From: Brachyhypopomus gauderio
Lineage: Eukaryota > Chordata > Actinopteri > Gymnotiformes > Hypopomidae
NCBI RefSeq assembly: GCF_052324685.1
Contig: NC_135224.1
Coordinates: forward strand, 21,847,951-21,911,950
DNA length: 64,000 bases
Direction: 5' to 3'
Under the pieces are notes generated by a model that was not told the DNA's origin, did no database searches, and saw only the letters and a program-made list of their open reading frames with translations. Shown piece by piece: positions 40,101 through 63,984 of this stretch. The first letter of the stretch is position 1. Each line of letters begins with the position of its first letter. The position numbers and the translations under genes were made by a program.

Positions 40101-41684
40101 AAACCCGATGATTTAGGCGCAAACAGTAAGATTGAGAAATGTGTAGAAGAGACAAAACATTGGATGGCGTGTAACTTTCTAGCACTAAATCCCGATAAAA
40201 CAGAATTAATAATAGTTGGGTCTAGGGCTGCGAGAGACAAGATACATAATGTAGCATTGAATCTACATTCTTTTACTATAACCCCCAGCGCAGAGGTAAA
40301 GAACTTGGGCGTCACAATAGACCCAGATCTCTCGTTCGATACACATATTAATAATATAACTAGGGTAGCGTTCTTTCACTTGCGCAACATTGCCAAAATT
40401 AGAAACATATTAAATATTAGTGATGCAGAAAAACTAATCCATACATTCATATCCTCTCGTTTAGATTATTGCAACAGTCTCCTAGCTGGATGCTCTGGTA
40501 AATCGATAAACAAACTCCAGCTGGTTCAGAACGCAGCAGCACCAGTTAAAACAAAAACTAAAAAGTTTGATCACATTAGTCCCGTACTATCGTCATTACA
40601 CTGGCTGCCAATTAGATTCCGTATTGACTATAAAATACTTTTATTAACATATAAAACGCTGCATGGCTTAGCTCCAGACTATCTTAGTGAACTTATTGAT
40701 CATTACAACCCAGCACGTTCACTTCGTTCACAGGACGCAGGGTTATTAACTGTTCCTAGGATCAAAAAGATCACAGCAGGTGGAAGAGCCTTTTCTTTTA
40801 AAGCTTCACAACTGTGGAATAATCTTCCTGCCTCTATTCGGGACTCAGACACAGTCTCAATGTTTAAAACTCGATTAAAGACTCATCTGTTTAGTTTGGC
40901 CTTTGATTAATCTGTTACATAGTTACTACATCTCGTATCTTTTCTCCGAGGTTCACCTGGAGAGTAACATTGCAGTCGGAGCCTACAATACCAGCATCGC
41001 TGCTCCGACATGGAATGAAAGCCTGGCGTTCATCAACAGACATTTACAGTGACAATATCAAAACCCAATCTCTGAACTTCAATCAGAATCAGGCAAGCAT
41101 TTTAATACACACAAGAAATTTGGTTTTCGTGGTTGGTGACTCTTAATGGATTATGAATATTTATGTTTGTCATTTGTATTCATTACATGATTGCTGTTTT
41201 GATTTGTAAATATTCTCCCTCCATTATATATGCATTTTGTTTTACATCTTGTAAAGCAGTCATGAGCAAATAATTTTTATAGTGGTTGTTAGTTACATTA
41301 AAATTAAACTGCATATTAAACCCCTCTAGTGTTATTTATAACAAAATGTATTCATGACACCCAGCACCCTAATATGAGAAGAACTGAATTATAAAATGCT
41401 ACATGAAAATAAGGTTCTACAAATTAAAGTTTGGTTGTCAACAGGTTAGATTGCAGTATAAAAGGAGACTTTAAGTTAAACTCAATACAGTTCAAACACA
41501 GTAACATCGTTTTGCACAATCACACAAAATTCTCAGCTTTCACCAGAGCAACAAGTAGACTTTCATCAGGTCGATATCAGAATCTTCTCCATAATATTAA
41601 TTCTCTCCCTATTAATCTTAGTAACGTACCTGTTTGTCCATTGGCAACAGCAATGGATCCAACAAACAGAATGAGCAGCAGCAT
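7078..41684 (-). CDS. Mucin-like secreted or surface protein with reiterated Thr/Ser mini-exons (partial model)
   Basis: Minus-strand gene model. Exon 1 (41,630-41,684) encodes a signal peptide and ends in phase 1. Exon 2 (33,381-33,449; 69 nt) is phase 1-1 and Thr/Pro-rich. An array at 9,676-32,608 follows, with about 74 mini-exons of mostly 66 nt, each between a TGTAG acceptor and usually a GTATGT donor. The last exon found (7,078-7,163) starts in phase 1 and resembles part of a SEA-like domain. All phases agree, and about 73% of the residues in a repeat exon are Ser or Thr, the composition of PTS mucin domains. What is seen is the exon structure; that all pieces form one transcript is inference. 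The 3' exons, stop codon and any membrane anchor were not found. Intron 1 is about 8.2 kb and full of transposons. I do not recognise an orthologue by name. A TATA-like TATATTCA lies about 175 bp upstream of the start codon. Confidence 0.6.
7441..7510 (-). pseudogene. Decayed copy of the mucin mini-exon
   Basis: This minus-strand segment still reads [11 protein letters not shown]-like and ends QPLG, and sits in sequence similar to the array unit. It is broken: the donor GT is AT (CTAG followed by ATATGT) and the interval between the acceptor-like TTAG and the old donor is 70 nt, not a multiple of 3. It is an old outlying copy that could not be spliced like the others. Diverged unit intron sequence extends left to about 7,230. 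Confidence 0.6.
7511..9370. other. Intronic or intergenic DNA without recognisable gene
   Basis: Between the decayed mini-exon and the main array there are no convincing exons. It is A/T-rich, with a short AT microsatellite at about 9,235-9,257. Short open frames at 7,918 and 8,296 lack motifs or splice sites. If the mucin-like gene model is correct, this is intron. Confidence 0.4.
9755..11042. repeat. Two-unit (644-bp) higher-order duplication
   Basis: The segment starting at 9,755 is repeated almost exactly from 10,399, giving a 644-bp period of two units. The two units within each dimer differ clearly; one has a duplicated ctaaaaacggttgaccgtt-type segment, the other a doubled ccaattgttgaacatttta. 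Exons in one unit class here are shorter (54 nt) and end CTAA before GTATGT, still in phase 1, and encode an NTT sequon. Confidence 0.9.
11049..16672. repeat. Nine-unit (2,812-bp) block duplicated in tandem
   Basis: The stretch beginning aacaatagttattattttgc at 11,049 recurs at 13,861. The order of the unit variants (for example the cctacatgttatg unit, the catgtgattctaaaggtct unit and the gctcgccatcc unit) is the same for all nine units of both blocks. The two blocks look nearly identical; I noticed one substitution (aatatt versus aatgtt), though I did not align every base. The copies end where the following unit switches from ttcagtgag to ttcagttag. Confidence 0.9.
33140..33660 (-). repeat. 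Diverged outlying copies of the array unit (right flank)
   Basis: After a gap of unrelated sequence (32,650-33,140) the same unit reappears about one and a half times in clearly diverged form. It shares gcctgttatcctaaacca, a caattttagaacattttaca segment and the ttgtcaacatacctgg donor region. The mini-exon at 33,381-33,449 sits in it. The mirror-image situation on the left side (9,400-9,660) shows that the outer copies are older than the homogenised core. Confidence 0.85.
33381..33449 (-). CDS. Mucin-like gene: first Thr/Pro-rich exon after the signal peptide
   Basis: A minus-strand exon of 69 nt lies between TGTAG and GTATGT and is phase 1-1. Joined to the signal-peptide exon it gives GAG as the bridging codon, then [13 protein letters not shown] and YPQTTTPLP. 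It is more Pro-rich and diverged than the core exons and keeps perfect splice dinucleotides, which supports its use as the first repeat exon. Confidence 0.6.
33975..34490 (+). pseudogene. LINE reverse-transcriptase remnant
   Basis: Plus-strand fragments read [12 protein letters not shown], then [16 protein letters not shown], and further on [19 protein letters not shown]. These correspond to the GVPQG box, the (F/Y)ADD catalytic box (here mutated to FADN) and the LGVxIS segment of non-LTR reverse transcriptases. Frameshifts and stops break it into pieces. It lies inside intron 1 of the mucin-like gene, in antisense orientation. Confidence 0.75.
34700..34912 (-). mobile_element. tRNA-derived SINE
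   Basis: Read on the minus strand, the element starts with an RNA polymerase III A box (tggcctggcgg, complement of 34,886-34,896) and a perfect B box (ggttcgattcc, complement of 34,842-34,852), about 35 bp apart as in tRNA genes. Then come gagcaagacccttaaccc and, at the end, a tail containing gctctggatacgagcgtctg and ccaaatgcc. This tail is shared by many teleost SINEs and their partner LINEs. I do not assign a named family. Confidence 0.75.
34920..36100. other. A/T-rich intronic DNA with LINE 3' tail-like sequences
   Basis: No exon was found. Two stretches resemble 3' ends of non-LTR elements: the segment ending gtgacaaatgaagttttatt near 35,725 and the one ending aataaatctgattctgattg near 36,048. 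Both resemble the short A/T-rich tails of teleost LINEs. Nothing else is recognisable. Confidence 0.4.
36120..36257. repeat. 21-bp minisatellite, left part
   Basis: Units of gagtgagcacacacatacc plus ca repeat, degenerate to the left and cleaner to the right. The array is interrupted by the hAT element at 36,258 and resumes at 38,390-38,490 with a gtgaacacacacatac variant, so both halves were one array before the insertion. Confidence 0.85.
36667..36957 (+). pseudogene. hAT transposase BED zinc-finger fragment
   Basis: The frame reads [18 protein letters not shown], then [20 protein letters not shown] and [11 protein letters not shown]. This is a ZBED-type BED finger with C-x2-C and H-x4-H spacing and a preceding aromatic W..FGF segment. 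It runs on to AKKITE, which matches the region after the finger in such transposases, then loses similarity at about 36,920 and stops. The RNase H-like core and the C-terminal dimerisation region are absent. Confidence 0.8.
37039..37416 (+). CDS. THAP-domain ORF (125 aa), transposon-associated
   Basis: The start codon at 37,039 opens a THAP DNA-binding domain covering residues 1-82 or so. It has the Cys pair in FCSAPGCS, the FYGFP motif, the conserved Trp in [12 protein letters not shown], the C-x2-H pair in VCSQHF, and AVPS at the end, close to the family AVPT/S signature. The THAP part has no stops or frameshifts. After it come three copies of a TVTVPS-type repeat and an unrelated tail to the stop. 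Full-length THAP proteins or P-element-type transposases would have a large downstream domain, which is not seen. It may be the first exon of a longer gene, a domesticated fragment, or a relic. An upstream Met is lacking and the ATG context (acaATGg) is acceptable. Confidence 0.6.
   Translation: MAESNNKSFCSAPGCSISKQKQSYISFYGFPADDEQKRKWVCAIRRDEGENFVIRSIFVCSQHFTAADYIAGSSWLKVGAVPSTVTVPSTVTVPSTVTVPSRFQWNSCCPRLKDQALGWEYTYIR
37344..37853. repeat. 21-bp minisatellite bounded by inverted and direct repeats
   Basis: Units such as ttcgctagcttctagccccg plus g repeat from about 37,412 to 37,762 (roughly 17 units), with cgtcatccgat and cgtgatccgat variants. In one frame they encode ASSPGSL heptads. The arm at 37,344-37,390 (gtttcagtggaacagttgct...) has an inverted copy at 37,812-37,853, and agatcaagctctcggctggg near 37,377 has a direct copy near 37,766. 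The array could therefore fold as a large stem-loop. Confidence 0.8.
38398..38490. repeat. 21-bp minisatellite, right part
   Basis: Continuation of the array interrupted by the hAT element, with units such as gagtgaacacacacatacc plus ca. Confidence 0.8.
38520..41100 (+). mobile_element. 5'-truncated L2/CR1-type LINE
   Basis: The element begins inside the endonuclease domain ([21 protein letters not shown]), directly next to the minisatellite, and runs through a nearly complete reverse transcriptase to about 40,910, followed by a short 3' untranslated part. Truncation at the 5' end is typical of target-primed reverse transcription. It lies antisense within intron 1 of the mucin-like gene. The exact 3' boundary is uncertain. 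Confidence 0.85.
38690..40910 (+). pseudogene. LINE ORF2 (endonuclease end and reverse transcriptase), frameshifted
   Basis: First frame, to 39,339: the linker region with [20 protein letters not shown] and [20 protein letters not shown] one-base shift near 39,325 moves the reading to the second frame, which runs from [15 protein letters not shown] to the stop at 40,910. That frame contains the RT boxes [67 protein letters not shown], the catalytic [26 protein letters not shown], and LGVTIDPDL. It ends with the typical C-terminal [12 protein letters not shown] and [20 protein letters not shown] segments. The 477-residue RT part is intact, so the copy is fairly young, but the N-terminal truncation and frameshift make it inactive. 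Motifs fit the L2/CR1 group of the Jockey superfamily. Confidence 0.9.
41630..41684 (-). CDS. Mucin-like gene: signal-peptide exon
   Basis: The start codon at 41,684-41,682 opens [18 protein letters not shown], a textbook signal peptide with a short hydrophobic core ([13 protein letters not shown]) and a probable cleavage after ANG. The exon ends ACAG before GTACGTTAC, in phase 1, the same phase in which all downstream repeat exons start. The open frame continues upstream without another convincing start, so the 5' untranslated region probably lies in 41,685-41,860. This start was chosen because only it places the hydrophobic core at the N-terminus. Confidence 0.7.
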
Positions 41685-42163
41685 ATCTTCTGTGAGGCTG
41701 CACTTGTGAGAAGGTAAATGTGTTTGGACGTCTGCTCGCAGTATTGCTGTGAGAGCTTCAAGTGGGACTTTTGAACAACCTACTATACTGGTTTTTCCAG
41801 TAGTGCAAATACAATTCTCTGTATAGGTAACCGAAACTCCTCCCCTGATTGTCAAGTGCTGAATATATGTAAACAGATAATTATCAAAAATAATGAATAA
41901 AATACATATTCATATATGTTTACATATATGCTTATACAGATACATAAAAAAAAATTACAGAGCACCTGTTTATAGAGCACCAGATTGTTTTATGAAAAAT
42001 AATCAACATGATTCATGAGGTCAACTGCTTTTTCAAACATTTATTAGGGATCTCTTGGTTGAAGACAGAAAATGAAGGCTTTACAATTGGAGTAGTTGTA
42101 ACACAAGTTTAAACACATCAAATAAAATGTCAAATATAAAAATAACAATAAGCAATCATCTCT
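41685..42163. other. Short intergenic region between ccdc39 3' end and mucin-like gene
   Basis: About 480 bp separate the ccdc39 polyadenylation signal from the mucin-like start codon, both on the minus strand. On that strand it contains a TATA-like TATATTCA near 41,858-41,865 with a forkhead-like TGTTTAC just upstream. These are short matches and only suggestive. Confidence 0.3.
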
Positions 42164-42169
42164 TTTATT
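42164..42169 (-). promoter_or_regulatory. ccdc39: ccdc39 polyadenylation signal AATAAA
   Basis: The complement of tttatt gives a canonical AATAAA about 80 bp past the ccdc39 stop codon on the same strand. No better hexamer lies between. Confidence 0.6.
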
Positions 42170-42247
42170 TGCAGGAGCTGACCCTCCGTGGGTGGGGGTG
42201 GGTGGTAAAGAAGCTGACCCTGTGTGGGTGGGTGGTGTAACTGCACT

Positions 42248-57628
<15,381 letters not shown>

Positions 57629-58928
57629 TTTACTTCTTAAATCAGAAAATGACTTCACATATGAGAAAATAAAACTATATAGCTAGTTGCCGAGTTTGCT
57701 ATTTAACGGCATGAACGCGCTCCTCAGCACTTTCCAATGTTGTATTTGTCCCCTAGCAACAGGAACGGCAATCGTGTTGACCCGTAGAGGGCGCCAAACC
57801 CCACACACGACCAAGCACTGTTACTTCTGCATCCTTTCACTGCATTTGTACAAAGTTCGGCAATGCAGCTATTGGGAGCAATAAAATCCCCAAAATTAAA
57901 ACACTATACGCCAAAGAACCGTTTCACTATCCAGTTTCATAGGCACCCCGAGAAGGTAAGGTTCACATTTATAGTATAAACCAAACCGTAGCACAGAAAG
58001 CACTTCACACTTGGCAACACAGCAGAGCGAGCTGAGCTACAGTCAAAATATGAGCTACCTGATTAGGAACCTCTCCTCTAAAGGAAGTGGGAGAAATGAC
58101 AGACATTGGTAAAACAACCAGTTTCACAAACCATCTAGTGCTTATTTATAGTTTGGATAAAATATAGGAACACAACGTGTCCTACAATAAGTTATTGTTT
58201 AATTTGTCAAGGGAATGTAAAATATAATTATTCCAGTTTTTCATGGTAGAATATACTAAGTATCCTTAGTCATTATGACCAATCAAGTTTAATCAAAACC
58301 AAACAAGCAATGTGAAATCATATCAATTTTCTTAACAGCAACAGAAAATATAATACAATAAGTCACAATAAAACTAACAAAATTGGGCGTTTTGTAGTTC
58401 TCATTTTATCCCCTAAAAAATCCAATCAAAAGTCTGTGTCCCGGATATTTAATAATAATAATAAAAAAAAAAAAACACGCACACAGAAATACACATTCAA
58501 AGCAGGAATGCAGATGGAGTATTAAAATGAAGGTTTAATATCGATGATTTCAGACATTCCCCAGCCAAGCCCTGGGTGTGGATTTAGATGGCATGTCTGA
58601 GTGTCCGTTCACTTTTAGCTCTTGCCCAACTAATCCTGTAGTACTTCGGGGAAAGCGTGGCAAGGTCCCAGAGCTTGAACCGGCTTCTGTTGACTCACGT
58701 CGACACAAAAGTGGCACACATCCAAACATGTAAGACTTAAAAAGCCCAAACCACCGGTAGATGACTGAAAAGGAGACGCATCTTTCGAACTGTCTTTGTT
58801 TTATGTGGACGTCTCAATCCTGAGGGTTAAAGGCATTTCAGATCTCAGTTCAGTCCTCTGTGCTCTGGGAGCCAGAGGAGATGGGGATGGACAGGGTCCC
58901 AGTGGCCCTCGGAAGGCTCTTTCAGGGC
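57629..58928. other. Intergenic region ccdc39 / dcun1d1
   Basis: About 1.3 kb lie between the dcun1d1 stop codon and the ccdc39 start codon. It should hold the dcun1d1 3' untranslated region and the ccdc39 promoter. The sequence gttgctaggggacaaatac (complement of 57,746-57,764) contains gttgctagg, which resembles the GTTGCCATGGNAAC-type X-box half site bound by RFX factors at ciliary genes; the other half is not clear. A poly-A run is at about 58,466-58,479. Confidence 0.4.
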
Positions 58929-61591
58929 CTACACGGCTGTGCTCTTGGTCCCAATGTGTGGCCGAGCAAATTCCACAAAATCATCAATAAGAACTGGCCA
59001 CGCGCCTGTAAAGCAAGAAACCAAAGTTACAATCTGATTACATTTTAACCAGCGCACCAAAGCAGGCACATGCTTATTATCTTTGGCAGCAAAAATAATT
59101 TTTATCAAAAACTATGCAGAAACTTGAAAGGCAGCAACAAAGGAACCCCGAAATAAATAAATTAATAAAATTAATAAAATTAACTTTTTTTAAAGAAGCA
59201 ATTTGTAGATCACCTAAAAGGTATTTATGAAACAAAGCTAAATAACATTTAAAGTGACCTCGTAAATGAAACAAAGTGCATGGTAAAATGAAAGGCGGTA
59301 TAACGCTTACCCTCCTCATCGTAGTTGGACATGTCATCAGTAATCATTGTGCTGAAGTCTAACAAGAGGTTCCAGGTGTCTTTTGGAATGGACCTCTTAT
59401 GGTGCTCCTGTAGAGTTATAAGGATACCCTGACAAATACAAACTTAGCACAGGTGGCATGATGCCAGTGGTATTAAGGAAAATAACCTTAATAGCCTTCA
59501 TTTACAACAGCGTCCAAAGCTAACCAAAATTATTCTAACAAATCCTGTCTAAATTTATCTAAGCAGTTACAAGAGATCCGTTTAGAAGGAGTTTTGAATC
59601 CATGTAGGGTAAAGCAGGCCAATTTCAAAGCCAATAGTATGAAAAAGAAAGATGGCTGCAGCTTTATAACCTTGATTGGCACATGTTGCTTATTGGTATA
59701 TGTACAAGTGTGTGTTACTTATCAATCACCCTTACTTAGCAGCACGTGTATCGCATACTTATAATGGTAAATGGCTCATATCTAAAATCTGTCCAAAAGA
59801 AGAGTCTATTTTCCCACAATATAAGCAATCCCATTCCCATGTTCAGAAATGACTGATTTACACAGAAGACGACTCACCACTAAAAATTTGTTCCACAGGT
59901 CTAGGAATTTGAAGCGCCCAGCCAGTACTAAATTCCAGTAAGCAATTGCCATTTCTAAGTCTATAGAGGGGAAAAAAGGCAAATTAATTTAAAGAACAAT
60001 GATGACTCCTCCCTGGCCCCAGTACAGAAGGAATTAACGGACACATACCCAAGCCTTTCTGCCCTGGATTCTTCGCAAAGTTGAAAGTAAACTGATAAAA
60101 GTCCTTAAATTTCCCTTGGTCTTTTAACTCCTGTTCCATTTTGGGTAATTGTGCTTTAAGCTTCTCTATGCCGTCACATCTTGGAAAGACAAAAAGGTGA
60201 GTTGAGTGCAAAATGCATATGCCACCGAGCTGTGCCGACAGCTTTGCGGTAGATACACTAATGTGTGGTGTGAGAACTTAGAGCAACAAAAGCAGATCAC
60301 CCTTGTTCAGTCATTCCATCCATGAACTCTTGCTTTGAGAACTCGCACTGCGTTGCAGCACGAAACTTCCACGCAATTAGTAGTACGCTTATACTGGCTG
60401 GATCAAGACCCAAGTCATCGCAGAATTGCTGAATGCCGTCTATACCAATCTTGTTATCATCATGGGGGTCTGTTAAAATGATAAAATATACTAATGCCTT
60501 GCTTCTAGCATCATGGTTATCCAAGAGTATCTGGTTGTAAGAGTTAGCCAGCTTCGTTCAACTGAGAGCAGACATTTGGTAGACCCATGTTAGAATGCAT
60601 ACCAATTAAAAACAGTGTCTATTAACATAATTCAAACTAAAGTATACACGCTCTATATTTTTTTAAAGTGAAGTATTGCTTTAAAACCGTTTCTAAGATT
60701 TCTAAGTCTGTATATCATACAATTAATGAATATCATCATACTACGAAGGAAATGTTTCGAATTACCTCTGTACCGATTGTAGAGCTGTTCCAATTTTTTC
60801 TTGTCAAACGACCCCTTGAGGTTCTGTACATACAGTTCGGGATTCTGGAAGAAGTTGTCTGTGGCAACATCTAGTTTCCAGTCATTCTGAGACAAGCAGT
60901 TCAGCGCCGTTTTCTCGTTGGACTGAGTGAAAATCATGAACTGGCGAACTTTATCCTTCTGTGAGGATTTCAGCTTGTTCTGTCGTGGGAGAGCAGTTGG
61001 AGAGGGATGTCAAAATGGCAAATGTGTGTTACTAGACCAGGGGACGTCAGTCTAACGGTGGGCCTTTCTGCCAGCTCACTTAACACACTTTGATATCTGA
61101 GCAGCTAATGGGACGATATTTTTAGGTAGATGACATTAACGACCTGTTCTGATCATAAAGCACAGCCAAACAATTGAGTTGCAATTAAACTCTATGCTTA
61201 CCAGAACACATCTCATCTTTGATAGCAACCTAGCTAGCTGGCTTTCATGAACACCCGATATGAAGATAAGATGTCTTTACATTACTGCCTTTGGTTTTGC
61301 TTCAGCCAATGTATCTGTAAGGTAGCAGTGCAGCTAGCTGGCTAACACGCTAGCCGTCAAGCGAGCAGCAGCCTGGTTTGCACAGTGAGCTAGCCTGCCG
61401 GCTAACCAGCTAGCTAGCTCTCCAACAACCATCAGTTCAATAGCTGTCGCTGCCTGAACTCCAGATAAATACATCTGGCAGCAGGGGTGACGTTTCTAAC
61501 TGTGATACACCATAACACACACAGCTGTCTCGTGAGCACTAAATAAACAACTGTGTGTGTACATATAAATATATATATTTTGATTTACCAT
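58929..61591 (-). CDS. dcun1d1: DCN1-like protein 1 (cullin neddylation co-E3)
   Basis: Complete seven-exon model: 61589-61591, 60766-60979, 60301-60469, 60049-60179, 59878-59960, 59311-59407 and 58929-59005. The total is 774 nt, 257 aa (human 259). Exon 1 codes only for the initiator Met (ATG directly before GTAAAT). The second exon reads [20 protein letters not shown] and [19 protein letters not shown], the N-terminal UBA domain (about residues 8-45). The PONY domain follows, with [115 protein letters not shown] and the end GTKSTAV. The PONY domain binds cullins and the N-acetylated UBE2M E2, promoting NEDD8 transfer to cullin-RING ligases in nucleus and cytosol. The sequence fits DCUN1D1 better than DCUN1D2 ([14 protein letters not shown]). 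It has one residue less than human after PELY. It is tandem with ccdc39 and divergent from eif4a2. Confidence 0.97.
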
Positions 61592-62803
61592 GTTTGTGAT
61601 TTCCAGACTCCCTCTTCCGCTATGCCTCTCGGCCCTTCATCTACTTCCGCTTCTGCGCAGTGCGGTTTCCAAAACAGGTAAATGAATGCTGTTGAAAATA
61701 AACCTTAATAGTAGAATTTTACTTTTGTACACGTTGCCGAATAATTAAGCCTGTTATTGGACTGAATATTTGAATCTTTGAATTGGCCTTGCCAATTGTG
61801 ACTGATCACTTTTTTCCTAGACTTAGGTTTAATTAGGTCTGGGAAACTGGTTAATTGTTGAAAACATAACCAACCACTTAAAGCTCCCTTTTGACCGACC
61901 TTCATCTGAGCACAAATTAAACTCGTTTAGTTATTGAACTGACTAATGTATTACAACACGCAGACAGGTTGAATAATTGCTAAAGCGTATTACTGTCACC
62001 TGGTTTAAAATGTAGTCCTATAATTGGGCATATACAGATTTCTTTCTTTTGCCCAAGAAAACAAAAAACGTTGTTAAATAAATTATCAAGAAGTAGGGAT
62101 TTTAGTTACAGTGCCTGCTTATTGTTTGGTCTTCAGTCCCTTATAAAACTGCATGGGACACACTTGGCGTTTAGACGATCAGCAAAATGAATCGACATTT
62201 TCAACGGGGGATACGGGTTAATATTTGGATGTTAATATCTGAATGAAATATTTAGTCATCAGTCGTTAATCTAAGCATTTTCTCGGTTTTACAGACAGTT
62301 TTACAGGCTTAACTGACTTACGTGAAGACTGTCGAATTACAGACCAGTCTATTGAAATCCACAAGTGTCACCTACTGCAATGAATATACTATACAAACAA
62401 ATACCCAACATTAACATCTTTAATTCACCACGGACACTCGATTGTTTTAATCAAGATCAGAGTTGGACCAGAGAGCCCATGACCCATCACACAGGGTCCC
62501 TCACATGGACACCACAGTCCTTCATGAACCCACAAACGTGGAGACCCCGTAGCGACCTCATCACAGCCTACCATTGCGGCAATATCACTGCGCTTTACGA
62601 TATAGGTCTACGCAAAGATTGTAACGCGCCATAACTTGTGAAAAACAACGTTAATCTTTGACACAAAAATTGGTGATGCGCATGGTGAGACTGGTAAAAT
62701 CACACCAAAGACCGTTGTGTTTAGAAATGTTGTACAAGTTCCGCGCGGAATCAGAGAAAAAAAATAGTTCCGGTTAAATAAAATCGCCCGAGATTCACAC
62801 GCG
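61592..62803. promoter_or_regulatory. Divergent promoter region dcun1d1 / eif4a2
   Basis: About 1.25 kb separate the two start codons. Near the dcun1d1 side the sequence has cacttccgc/cttccgcttc motifs (GGAAG on the dcun1d1 strand), typical ETS-type sites of housekeeping promoters, at about 61,613-61,650. Near eif4a2 it becomes CpG-richer from 62,740. Between about 61,330 and 61,425, in dcun1d1 intron 1, gctagctggctaac-like words are clustered without an evident function. No exon was found. Confidence 0.5.
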
Positions 62804-62813
62804 CTTCCTTTCC
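62804..62813 (+). promoter_or_regulatory. eif4a2: Candidate 5' TOP start of eif4a2
   Basis: The pyrimidine tract cttcctttcc, preceded by acgcg, lies 29 bp before the start codon. mRNAs of translation factors often start with C followed by 4-14 pyrimidines, which couples them to mTOR control. The real start site is not visible from sequence alone. Confidence 0.4.
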
Positions 62814-62841
62814 AAGCGAATGCCGAAGTCGCGGACGGACC

Positions 62842-63984
62842 ATGTCGAGCGGTTCTGCTGATTATAACAGGTACACAACCGGTTCCATCTAGTTTCGCTC
62901 CAAATTTGATTTGTCGTTGTTTCTTGTCGTGAGTAAACATTTGAAAACGTGTCTTTCTATTTTTTGATATGACGGTTGTGTGGCCGTGCGCCATAACTTG
63001 GCCTAGCGCAGCTGGTTAGCCGCCTCGGGCCCCTCGGAGCTCGCGCTGCGCGAGGCACTTCAGCTCGGACTCGCGCGCGCGTTAGTGTGTGACCCTCACG
63101 TTCATAACGTGTTAAAATCTCACGTGCGTATCTAGTTTATGCAGTTTATATTTCACGATCGTCAGCCTCACGCCCACCAACCGTGCCGAGGCCTGTACGT
63201 TAGCTAAAGCATTTGCTACAAATTATAGGGCCATGGTTTAGCCGTGCAGAAATCTGGGGGGGGGGGGAGTATACATCTAGCCTATCTTTGGACTAACTTG
63301 GTAATTACCTAGTTAGATAATTAATTTGACCTTAAAACGTCGCCCTGTACTGAAGTTTGTACATTTTATTTTGCGATGCCCGCAGCACCAACATCACATC
63401 GTACAGGTCTACTCGTCACGGAGAAACGGGCTCACTTTGCTCGACTACCCACGTGGCATTTTGGGAACGCAGTTCGATATCTTTCACGCAGAAGCGTCCG
63501 TCTTTCTAACCTGGAAATTTCTGCACTCCAAAAGAAATGGCAGTATTCTTAAGGTTTTGGTTAAGTGAACAAATGTTGTAAATAACGTGTTTCAGCTCTA
63601 GAGATCGAGACCATGGAGGGCCAGAGGGAATGGAGCCTGATGGTATCATCGAGGTAATTTCTTGGGAATACTTTACACTCTAAACTTAATACAACTAAAC
63701 TGCAGTGTGTGTGTGTGTGCGCGCGCACTGCACCAGCAGTTGCCCAGGTGTCTGATAGTAAACCACGTGCAAGGACACAGGCATGACTACACACAGGAAG
63801 AGTGAGAGAAGTTATGTTTTGTATGTAAATATTTATACACTTTTATCACAGAGCAACTGGAACGAGATTACGGACAACTTTGATGATATGAATTTAAAGG
63901 AAACACTCCTCCGTGGAATTTATGCATATGGTTTTGAGAAGCCTTCCGCTATTCAACAGAGAGCTATTATTCCTTGCATAAAAG
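62842..63984 (+). CDS. eif4a2: Eukaryotic initiation factor 4A-II, first three coding exons (partial)
   Basis: Exons: 62842-62870, 63602-63653 and 63852-63984, all with GT-AG borders; the gene continues beyond the window. The product starts [13 protein letters not shown], then [52 protein letters not shown] and IIPCIKG. This covers the N-terminal extension and the DEAD-box Q motif ([15 protein letters not shown]), which senses adenine; the Walker A exon (AQSGTGKT) lies outside. eIF4A is the RNA helicase of eIF4F that unwinds 5' untranslated regions in the cytosol. SADYNR distinguishes the eIF4A2 type from eIF4A1. An extra DR pair before DHGG comes from acceptor TCTAG at 63,601. Confidence 0.95.
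62995..63090. promoter_or_regulatory. eif4a2: CpG-rich segment in eif4a2 intron 1
   Basis: Runs such as gctcgcgctgcgcgaggcac and gactcgcgcgcgcgtt give the highest CpG density of the window, just inside the gene. This fits the downstream edge of a housekeeping CpG island. A run of 12 G lies further on at about 63,247-63,258. Confidence 0.5.
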
